Shown here piece after piece: positions 7,202 to 13,494 of a stretch of DNA of 14,014 bases. Source of the DNA: ZLKRG08 sp051006515 (GTDB lineage: Bacteria; Actinomycetota; Actinomycetes; Nanopelagicales; Nanopelagicaceae); contig JBPCTD010000035.1 in the NCBI GenBank assembly GCA_051006515.1, positions 1 through 14,014 of the forward strand. The letters run 5' to 3'. The position numbers and the translations under genes are program-made. The notes below the pieces were generated by a model. The model did not search any database. It was not told where the DNA came from and saw only the letters and a list, made by a program, of their open reading frames with translations. The first letter of the stretch is position 1, and the number at the start of each line of letters is the position of its first letter.

Positions 7202-8562
7202 GTAATTTTCGGAGTCCAAGAAAGCTATTAAAGGATTATTGGAACAGCAATCGGATTGGACTTTCTGCCAATTATTGGCGAGTATTTGCGGCAACAACTT
7301 TATCTAGTATTGGATCCGGCATCTCTTCAGTTGCACTTCCTTGGATCGCCTCAAGCTTAACTCGCGATCCTTTAGCTATTTCTTTAGTCGCACTTGCTGG
7401 CCAGTTACCATGGATAATTTTTACTTTACATGCTGGTGTTTTAATCGATCGTTTAGATAAAAAACGCATTTTAATAACGATGGATGTAGCGCGTGGAGTT
7501 TTAACTTTTCTGATCGCATTGTTAGTCCTACTGAATCAAAACTTGCTTGGTGATGTTACAAGAGTAAATCTCAACTTATCTGAAACCAAATGGCCGCTGC
7601 TGATATTAATTATCGCTGCTCAATTAGCGATGGGCTTCGCTACCGTCTTAGCGGATACAACTTCGCAAGCGGTTATTCCATCTGTGGCATCTAAAGAACA
7701 GTTAACCCATGCCAATGGCCGTATATGGGCGGCCATAAGTGTTTCTGAACAATTTGTTGGACCACCTATTGGTTCCTTTCTGTTAGGCATCGCTTCCTTC
7801 TTGCCATTAATTTTTGATGCTACTTCATTCTTTCTATCTGCAGGTTTGATTCTTCTAGTAACTGCCCAGATTGGTAGCAAACGTGAGTACAGCGAAAACT
7901 CTCCGAAGCCAACTTTTACGGCTGATATCAAAGAAGGATTTCATTGGCTCTGGAGTCGAAGTATTTTCAAAACTCTTGCGCTCTCTTTAGGTGCAATCAA
8001 TCTTGTTAATGGTTTATCAACCGGCATCTATATTTTCTACGCTCAAGAGATTTTAAGAACTTCAGTCTTACAATTTGCACTTCTCGGAACTGGTTTTGCA
8101 ATTGGTGGCGTAATTGGTGGAATCCTTGGCCCACGTTTGGCAAACAAATTGGGTGAAAGTAAAAGTTTAAGTATTTCAATGATTGGAACAGCTATTGCTT
8201 CTTTTATAACAGGCGTTACTTCCAATTGGTTGATAGTTTGGACAGTCGGAATTTTTGTAGCTGTACTTATTACGCTTTGGAATATTGTTACTGTTTCTTT
8301 TAGACAATCCGTGATTCCAACAGAGATTTTCGGTCGAGTTAATAGTGTTTACAGATTTTTTGGTACTGGTGGAGCGCCTATTGGATCATTACTTGGTGCG
8401 CTAATTGTTTCCCTCTTAATGAATTATGTTAGCCGCGAAGTTTCTTTACGTGCTCCGTTCATAATCTCTGCGGTTGTAACTATTTTAATTTTTGCTGTAA
8501 CGCGTGACTCGCTCTCTCGCGAAGAATTTGCAAAAGCCAAAAGTGAGAAGTTGAGCAACTAA
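7198..8562 (+). CDS. MFS transporter, MFS_3/EntS-like exporter type
   Basis: A 454-residue membrane protein with a hydrophobic profile consistent with about 12 helices and a longer central loop (about 224-246). The loop after helix 2 contains GVLIDRLDKKRILI (80-93), equivalent to MFS motif A (G...DR.GRR). ATVLADTTSQAVIPSVASKEQLTHANG (about 148-174) and GRVNSVYRFFGTGGAPIG near the C-terminal half are typical of the MFS_3 group that includes siderophore and drug exporters. The GTG start (7198-7200) overlaps the stop of the monooxygenase-like gene (TGA 7199-7201); no later in-frame start precedes the first helix, so GTG is well supported and translation is probably coupled. Co-transcription suggests it moves a substrate or product linked to that secreted copper protein, or a copper-related compound; this is inference. 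Confidence 0.88.
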   Translation: MSNFRSPRKLLKDYWNSNRIGLSANYWRVFAATTLSSIGSGISSVALPWIASSLTRDPLAISLVALAGQLPWIIFTLHAGVLIDRLDKKRILITMDVARGVLTFLIALLVLLNQNLLGDVTRVNLNLSETKWPLLILIIAAQLAMGFATVLADTTSQAVIPSVASKEQLTHANGRIWAAISVSEQFVGPPIGSFLLGIASFLPLIFDATSFFLSAGLILLVTAQIGSKREYSENSPKPTFTADIKEGFHWLWSRSIFKTLALSLGAINLVNGLSTGIYIFYAQEILRTSVLQFALLGTGFAIGGVIGGILGPRLANKLGESKSLSISMIGTAIASFITGVTSNWLIVWTVGIFVAVLITLWNIVTVSFRQSVIPTEIFGRVNSVYRFFGTGGAPIGSLLGALIVSLLMNYVSREVSLRAPFIISAVVTILIFAVTRDSLSREEFAKAKSEKLSN

Positions 8563-8616
8563 TCTCACCCCCCTGCTGACTGCTACCTGACTTCTAAATG
8601 GGTTGCGACCAGATTC

Positions 8617-8645
8617 TTAGGAGATAGTTAAGAAAGTGTTATAAA
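8617..8645 (+). promoter_or_regulatory. possible promoter for the substrate-binding protein gene
   Basis: The 230-bp gap between the MFS gene and the binding-protein gene contains TATAAA (8640-8645), a near-consensus -10, preceded at 17 bases by a weak TTAGGA (8617-8622). The inverted repeat TTCTTA-N9-TAAGAA (8614-8619 and 8629-8634) overlaps the -35 and spacer and could be an operator. This would give a leader of about 140 bases. Other promoters in the gap cannot be excluded, and no terminator for the MFS gene was recognised here. Confidence 0.3.
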
Positions 8646-8780
8646 GCCACGCATATCTAGTGGGTGCTCATGGCTGTAAACATTTGTCTAACTTGAGCGC
8701 TTTACGGCACGATTAGCCCAATTCGTCCACGAGTTGATGGTCACTAGCTAGGACTGGCAGCTTTGGGCGATTAACCCCTA

Positions 8781-8787
8781 AAAGGAG
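8781..8787 (+). promoter_or_regulatory. strong ribosome binding site of the substrate-binding protein gene
   Basis: AAAGGAG lies five bases before the ATG at 8793. It is one of the strongest Shine-Dalgarno matches in the window and fixes the start codon. It contrasts with the weak or absent sites of most other genes here, in line with high expression of a binding protein. Confidence 0.75.
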
Positions 8788-8792
8788 AATAA

Positions 8793-10649
8793 ATGAAAGC
8801 AAATAACGTCGTGCGCAAGGTCATTACAGTGGCCAGCGTTGCGGGTCTGACAATTGCAGGTCTTGTTGCAATTCCAGCCGCAAACGCAGCACGTTCGACT
8901 GTGGTTATGCATGAGACCAACTCGTTCACTTCATTGAACAATGCGACTCCTGACACCAACCTAGTTACAAATTCAAACGTCGCATACTTAACAAGTATGG
9001 GCTTTAACTATTACGACGATAAGAAGAATCTAGTAGCTAACGAAGTACTTGGTTCATACAAAGTTGTTCGTAACCGCTCAAATGACTTCCAAGTTCAGTA
9101 CACCATCAACAAGGGACGTCTATGGTCAGATGGAACTGAAATTGATGCGCGCGACATGCTACTTGGTCACGTTCTACAGTCTTCAGAGTATTCAAAGTCA
9201 GCTGGTTTAGGTGATCCTGCATCAGAGACAACTCCACCAGTATTTAATTCAATTAGCTACGGTGGCGTTTATGACAGCAAGGTAGTTGGTCTTCCAGTTA
9301 TCTCTGCAGACAAGATGTCAGTAACCATCAAGTTCTCAGCTCCAATTCCAAACTGGCAGCTATTCGGTCTTGGTGTTTCACCTGCTTACACCATGGTTCA
9401 CATTGCAGATGGCAAGAAGTCACTTCAGCCAGTAGCAGCTAACAATGCTGCTAAGGATGCAATCATCAAAGCGATCCAAGGTAAAGACAGCGCATTCCTG
9501 AAGAAGATTGCAAAGGTCTGGAATGAGGCTTACAACATTCAGACAATCGACTCAAGCACCAACCCATTGCTACTTGTTTCAAACGGTGCATATTTGGTGA
9601 AGTCAGCTGTCAAGGATCAGTCAATCACAATGGTGACAAATCCAAAGTACAACTCAGGTCCAAAGACCACTGGTTCAATCGACACCATGATCTACCGTTT
9701 CATCGCTGATGGAACTGCAGCATCACAGGCGCTAGCAAACGGTGAAATTGACCTATATGCAGGCCAAGCAACAGCAGATGCTGTTTCACAGTTAAAGGCA
9801 ATGAAGGGTGTAACTGTTCTAGGTGGCGTTAACGCTTGCTACGAGCACATCGACCTTCGTGTTGATTCAGAGCAGGGTTCAAAGGAAGTATTCAGTGGAC
9901 CATTCGCTAACTCAAATCCAAATGCTAAGAAGCTACGTACTGCTTTCTTGCTTGCATACCCACGTGAAGAAATCATAGAAAAGATCATCAAGCCAGTTAA
10001 CCCAAATGCGGTTGTTGTAAATTCAACATTCGTATTACCTGGCCAGGCTAACTACGACAAGATCACTTCTGGTAACGGCAGCAAGAAGTATTCAGAGGGA
10101 ACACAGGAACAACGCACTGCAGCAGCACTTAAGCTAGTTCGCAGCGTTTATCCAAAGGCTTCTGCAACCAATCCAGGTTTCACAGTTAAGCTAATGGTTC
10201 CATCACCAAACGCACGTCGTGCACAGCAAGCAGCGCTTGTTGTTCCTGCACTTGCTAAGGCTGGTATCAAGGTAGAAGCTCTACCGACAACTGGTTGGTC
10301 AGGCAAGCTATCAAGCAATGCATTTGATGCATTCTTCTTCGCATGGTGCCCATCATCTGTAACCCAGACTGGTACCAATGCAAACTTCCAGTCTGATGGT
10401 GGAAACAACTTCTACGGTTGGAAGAGCTCTGCTCTAGATTCAACTTTGAAGAAGTTGGAATCTGTAGTTCCAGATTCAGCTGTTGATCGTTACTACATCC
10501 AGGCTGAGCGCATCATCACTGACCAAGCTTGGTCACTAGGTATCTTCGCTCACCCTGCGGTTACCGCGTTCAACTCATCACTCAAGGGAATCAAGCCAGC
10601 ACCATTGACACCAAACTTGGTCTGGAACTTCTGGGAGTGGTCATACTAA
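8793..10649 (+). CDS. ABC transporter substrate-binding protein, family 5 (peptide/oligopeptide type)
   Basis: A 618-residue exported solute-binding protein. Residues 1-32 are a Sec signal peptide: basic start, hydrophobic core (about 11-27) and an AxA-type site in IPAANAA (27-33). There is no lipobox cysteine. Family 5 signatures follow: TINKGRLWSDGTEIDARDML (104-123), matching the ..F.DG.P..A.D.. pattern; NGAYLVKS (264-271) followed by MVTNPKYN (280-287), matching the G.Y......N..Y pattern; and C-terminal RYYIQAERIITDQAWSLGI (566-584). Residues about 205-250 form a polar, Lys/Ala-rich insertion. The mature protein has only two cysteines, 349 and 519. It should capture peptides or similar solutes for the permeases downstream. 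Codon choice differs from neighbours (AAG for Lys and AAC for Asn clearly preferred), suggesting high expression. The exact ligand cannot be told. Confidence 0.9.
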   Translation: MKANNVVRKVITVASVAGLTIAGLVAIPAANAARSTVVMHETNSFTSLNNATPDTNLVTNSNVAYLTSMGFNYYDDKKNLVANEVLGSYKVVRNRSNDFQVQYTINKGRLWSDGTEIDARDMLLGHVLQSSEYSKSAGLGDPASETTPPVFNSISYGGVYDSKVVGLPVISADKMSVTIKFSAPIPNWQLFGLGVSPAYTMVHIADGKKSLQPVAANNAAKDAIIKAIQGKDSAFLKKIAKVWNEAYNIQTIDSSTNPLLLVSNGAYLVKSAVKDQSITMVTNPKYNSGPKTTGSIDTMIYRFIADGTAASQALANGEIDLYAGQATADAVSQLKAMKGVTVLGGVNACYEHIDLRVDSEQGSKEVFSGPFANSNPNAKKLRTAFLLAYPREEIIEKIIKPVNPNAVVVNSTFVLPGQANYDKITSGNGSKKYSEGTQEQRTAAALKLVRSVYPKASATNPGFTVKLMVPSPNARRAQQAALVVPALAKAGIKVEALPTTGWSGKLSSNAFDAFFFAWCPSSVTQTGTNANFQSDGGNNFYGWKSSALDSTLKKLESVVPDSAVDRYYIQAERIITDQAWSLGIFAHPAVTAFNSSLKGIKPAPLTPNLVWNFWEWSY

Positions 10650-10678
10650 ATAGTTAGCTAATTGCTAATTATTTAGTA
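10644..10678 (+). other. AT-rich hairpin overlapping the stop codon of the binding-protein gene
   Basis: Inverted repeat: 10644-10658 pairs with 10664-10678 over 15 base pairs with one G-U pair, leaving the five-base loop TAATT. The stop codon TAA (10647-10649) is within the left arm. It is followed by an A-rich rather than T-rich stretch, so it is not a classical terminator for this strand. It may protect the upstream mRNA from 3' exonucleases or act with the next hairpin. Confidence 0.5.
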
Positions 10679-10693
10679 ATAAAAAAGCAGTAA

Positions 10694-10729
10694 AAGAAGT
10701 GGTGCTCGAGTAATCGGGCACCACTTCTT
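10694..10729 (+). terminator. strong hairpin with GUAA tetraloop after the binding-protein gene
   Basis: 10694-10709 pairs with 10714-10729 over 16 base pairs (one U-G wobble), closed by the loop GTAA (10710-10713), a GNRA-class tetraloop. The following bases are T/A-rich (ATTATTAGTT) but have no uninterrupted T run. It is probably a partial terminator or an mRNA-stabilising element that sets a high ratio of binding protein to permease, a common arrangement in ABC importer operons. Termination strength cannot be judged from sequence. Confidence 0.65.
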
Positions 10730-10736
10730 ATTATTA

Positions 10737-10776
10737 GTTCTTATAGGTTCATTTAAGTTCTTTTAAGTTCATTTAA
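10737..10776 (+). repeat. tandem 10-bp repeats, consensus GTTCWTTTAA
   Basis: Four adjacent 10-base units: GTTCTTATAG, GTTCATTTAA, GTTCTTTTAA, GTTCATTTAA. The last three are nearly identical, the first is degenerate, and a further relic GGTCAGATAT follows. The period is one DNA helical turn. The array lies between the hairpins and the start of the permease genes, upstream of a possible -10 box, so it could be a protein-binding array or simple slippage-derived sequence. Confidence 0.6.
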
Positions 10777-10849
10777 GGTCAGATATTCGTCACAAGTTTA
10801 AAAAGGGCTCTAAACCGCACTAGATTTAAGGTTTTTGGCACTAGTAATT

Positions 10850-10855
10850 TATGAT
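10850..10855 (+). promoter_or_regulatory. possible -10 box for the permease/ATPase genes
   Basis: TATGAT is a good -10 match about 65 bases before the permease start, downstream of the hairpins and 10-bp repeats. No good -35 lies at 16-18 bases; TTGGCA (10835-10840) is too close (9 bases). It would give a second transcription start for the membrane components. Confidence 0.25.
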
Positions 10856-10906
10856 TAGCCGGATAACTCGGTAGTCGAAATCAGGTAGCAAGTTCAAGCA
10901 AGAAAT

Positions 10907-10913
10907 GAGGAAG
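10907..10913 (+). promoter_or_regulatory. ribosome binding site supporting a TTG start for the DppB-type permease
   Basis: GAGGAAG ends five bases before TTG at 10919. The TTG places the N-terminus at the conserved beginning of DppB-type permeases (a basic residue pattern followed directly by helix 1), so TTG is preferred over any downstream ATG. Confidence 0.65.
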
Positions 10914-10918
10914 CGCTC

Positions 10919-12448
10919 TTGAGAAGCTATATCGCACGCCGTATTGGGCTAATGCTTTTGATTGTATTTGGCTCTAGCTTCTTAGTTTATAACTTGGCTG
11001 CAATTTCAGGCGATCCACTTGAAGGTCTTCGTACCTCGACTGAACCAAATGCTAAGCAACAAATAATTACTTTAACGAGACAGTTGCAATTGGATGTTCC
11101 GCCTCCAATTAGATACTTCTACTGGCTACAAAATGTTCTAAGCGGTGACTTTGGAAAAGCTCGCGATGGTCAGTTGGTTTGGGACACAATTGCTAGCGCT
11201 ATCCCGGTAACAATTCGCTTGGTCACAATGGCCACAATCATCGCGATTGTTCTTGGAATTACTATCGGAATTGTCACCGCGCTACGTCAATACAGTCGTT
11301 TCGATTATTCAATGACATTCGTTTCATTCCTTCTTTACTCACTTCCAGTTTTCTGGGTTGCCGTTCTTTTGAAGCAGTACATGGCGATCCGATTTAACAC
11401 TTTCTTAGCAACTCCAACAATTCCACTCGGCTGGACTGCCTTCTATGCCACTATTACTGGCATCTTCTGGTCAGGTGTAATCAGTGGCGATCGCCAGAGA
11501 GTTCTTAAAGTTTTTGGTATTTCATTTGCGGCTACTGCAATTACTTTGCAATTCTTTAGCATAACTAAATGGTTTATCGATCCAAGTCTTTCAATCTTTG
11601 GTATCGCATTCCTTGGCGTGGTCACTGCTATTGCAATTACCTATGTTTCAACAGGTTTAGAAAACCGTATGTCCTTAAAAGCTTCGCTGACCATGGCTGG
11701 AATTGCGGTCGTGCTTTATTATCCAATGCAATGGTTCTTTAATAGATATGCCAACCTTTGGATTCTGCTGCTATTAGGCATCATTACGGTTTTTGTTGGC
11801 ATGGGAGTCGGTCGCGCATTTGCTCAAATTGATCGCGGTCCAGTTATGCGTACCGCATCAATTACTGGATTCATTATTGGATTGTTCTTAGTACTAGATC
11901 GCATGATGCGCGAATGGGCGCCATATATGCAAGAAGATGCAGTTAATTACCGACCTGTTCCAACTATCGGTGAAATTAGCACTCAACTAGAACCATCTAA
12001 TTTCTGGATTGGTTTCTTAGATACCGCGATGCACTTAATACTTCCAACGATCGCACTTACTTTGATTTCATTTGCAGGTTATGTTCGTTTTACACGCGGT
12101 ACGCTGCTTGAAGTATTAAATGCGGATTACATCCGTACCGCCCGTGCAAAGGGGCTACCAGAGCGCACAGTCATTATGCGCCACGCGTTCCGCAACACGT
12201 TGATTCCGCTTACCACCATCATTGTGGTCGATATTGCCGGAATTATCGGTGGTGCAATCATTACTGAATCAGTATTTGGTTGGGTTGGAATGGGAACGGT
12301 ATTCCGCCGTGCGATTTCAACTTTCGATCTTAATCTCTTGATGGGTGCAACTTTGATTACTACTACTTTGGCCGTTACCGCAAACTTAGTCGCAGACCTT
12401 CTCTACAGCGCGTTAGATCCACGCGTTAGAACAGGAGCTGGAAAGTAA
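10919..12448 (+). CDS. DppB/OppB-type peptide ABC transporter permease with a long internal membrane insertion
   Basis: A 509-residue permease of the binding-protein-dependent type. The N-terminus (MRSYIARRIGLMLLIVFGSS, 1-20) and the segment to about 155 match normal DppB proteins: helix 1, the extracytoplasmic LTRQLQLDVPPPIRYFYWL region (52-70) with SGDFG (75-79), and helices 2-3. The C-terminal part (about 362-505) is also standard, with the EAA loop as YIRTARAKGLPERTVIMRH (404-422) and the TESVFGWVGMGT signature (449-460). Between them, about residues 165-350 are extra compared with typical 310-340-residue members and carry about six additional predicted helices. An even number keeps the EAA loop in the cytoplasm. 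It should form the channel with the next gene product. The TTG start has a GAGGAAG ribosome site; the stop overlaps the next ATG as TAATG. Confidence 0.88.
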   Translation: MRSYIARRIGLMLLIVFGSSFLVYNLAAISGDPLEGLRTSTEPNAKQQIITLTRQLQLDVPPPIRYFYWLQNVLSGDFGKARDGQLVWDTIASAIPVTIRLVTMATIIAIVLGITIGIVTALRQYSRFDYSMTFVSFLLYSLPVFWVAVLLKQYMAIRFNTFLATPTIPLGWTAFYATITGIFWSGVISGDRQRVLKVFGISFAATAITLQFFSITKWFIDPSLSIFGIAFLGVVTAIAITYVSTGLENRMSLKASLTMAGIAVVLYYPMQWFFNRYANLWILLLLGIITVFVGMGVGRAFAQIDRGPVMRTASITGFIIGLFLVLDRMMREWAPYMQEDAVNYRPVPTIGEISTQLEPSNFWIGFLDTAMHLILPTIALTLISFAGYVRFTRGTLLEVLNADYIRTARAKGLPERTVIMRHAFRNTLIPLTTIIVVDIAGIIGGAIITESVFGWVGMGTVFRRAISTFDLNLLMGATLITTTLAVTANLVADLLYSALDPRVRTGAGK

Positions 12449-13494
12449 TGGCTTCTCTCAAGAACTTTAAATTGTTCAAGCGAAACATCGAAGAGACTGC
12501 ACAGACAGATGCGGCTGAAAATGCGATTGCGTTAAAAGAAGTCGAAGGACTTTCTCAGCGCCAAATCGTTTTCAAGCGCTTTATCCATCACCGTGCAGCT
12601 ATGGTTGCGATCTTCTCTTTGGTCGGAATTATTTTGATTGTTAATACTGCACTTGATTTCAAAATCGGTCCATGGAAAATTAATGGTTGGTGGAAGTACT
12701 CCATCGAAGATATTCCAGAGTTGCGTATGGAAGATTGCCCCAATGGAAATGTGGGTTGCCCAACTTTGCAACTATTCCCACCTTCACTAGGTGAGCATCC
12801 ATTCGGTCAAGATGACATCGGACGTGACTATTTCGCGCTAGTTATGCGCGGCGCACAGCGTTCATTAATGGTGGCTTTCGTAATCGGAATCATCGGCGGT
12901 GTGCTTGGTACTGTAATCGGAGCAATTTCAGGTTACTACCGCGGCAAAGTTGATGCAGTTTTAATGCGCATCGTTGACTTCGTAATTACTGTGCCAGCAA
13001 TCATCATCGGTTCAGTCATCGGTTTCCGTTACGGAAATCTTGGCGCAGGTTTCCTAGCAATCTACTTAGGTCTATTTTCATGGACTGGACTGTCGCGTTT
13101 AGTACGCGCTGAGTTCTTGAAATTACGCGAAATGGAATTCGTAGATGCAGCTCGTGTAGCTGGCGCTTCAAATCGTCGTATTATCTTTAAGCACATCCTG
13201 CCAAATGCAGTAGGTATCATCATCGTTTCAGTTACTTTGTTGATGTCATCTGCAATCTTGTTAGAAACTGCGCTCTCTTACATCGGTTTCGGTGTGGTTG
13301 CGCCAGACGTTTCACTTGGTCTTTTAATCAGTACTTATCAAGATTCCTTTACTTCTCGCCCATACCTCTTCTGGTGGCCGGGCTTATTTATCATTTCGAT
13401 CGCCCTTTCTATCAACTTCATTGGTGATGGTTTGCGCGATGCGTTTGATCCTCGTCAACGACGACGCGTTTCAAGAAAGGAGCGTGCACGTTGA
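12448..13494 (+). CDS. DppC/OppC-type peptide ABC transporter permease
   Basis: A 348-residue permease, within the upper normal range for DppC. A charged cytoplasmic N-terminus (1-45) with QRQIVFKRFIHHRAAMVA precedes helix 1 (about 50-68), as in OppC_N domains. An extracytoplasmic segment has two cysteines (Cys96, Cys104) that could pair, then the family motif HPFGQDDIGRDYFALVMRGA (117-136). Later helices flank the EAA loop, EFVDAARVAGASNRRIIFKH (230-249), which docks on the ATPase. The C-terminus carries the usual GDGLRDAFDPRQ (327-338) and ends in a basic tail. It pairs with the DppB-type protein in a heterodimeric channel. The ATG shares one base with the preceding stop, and an AGGAG lies just upstream (12433-12437). 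Its own stop overlaps the next TTG as TTGA. Confidence 0.92.
   Translation: MASLKNFKLFKRNIEETAQTDAAENAIALKEVEGLSQRQIVFKRFIHHRAAMVAIFSLVGIILIVNTALDFKIGPWKINGWWKYSIEDIPELRMEDCPNGNVGCPTLQLFPPSLGEHPFGQDDIGRDYFALVMRGAQRSLMVAFVIGIIGGVLGTVIGAISGYYRGKVDAVLMRIVDFVITVPAIIIGSVIGFRYGNLGAGFLAIYLGLFSWTGLSRLVRAEFLKLREMEFVDAARVAGASNRRIIFKHILPNAVGIIIVSVTLLMSSAILLETALSYIGFGVVAPDVSLGLLISTYQDSFTSRPYLFWWPGLFIISIALSINFIGDGLRDAFDPRQRRRVSRKERAR
13476..13482 (+). promoter_or_regulatory. ribosome binding site supporting a TTG start for the ATPase gene
   Basis: AAAGGAG ends eight bases before TTG at 13491, inside the end of the DppC-type gene. It is a perfect anti-Shine-Dalgarno match and makes the TTG the best start for the partial ATPase gene. 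Confidence 0.7.

Noticed and set aside
8646..8675. Nested short complementary segments (AGCCA/TGGCT and GCA/TGC) in the leader of the binding-protein gene, considered as a riboswitch.
   Set aside because: The stems are short and interrupted and match no riboswitch class I recognise.
10905..10922. A five-codon mini-ORF (ATG at 10905 to TGA at 10922) overlapping the TTG start of the DppB-type permease.
   Set aside because: The ATG lies directly in front of the permease ribosome site and has no ribosome site of its own; an upstream-peptide role is not supported.
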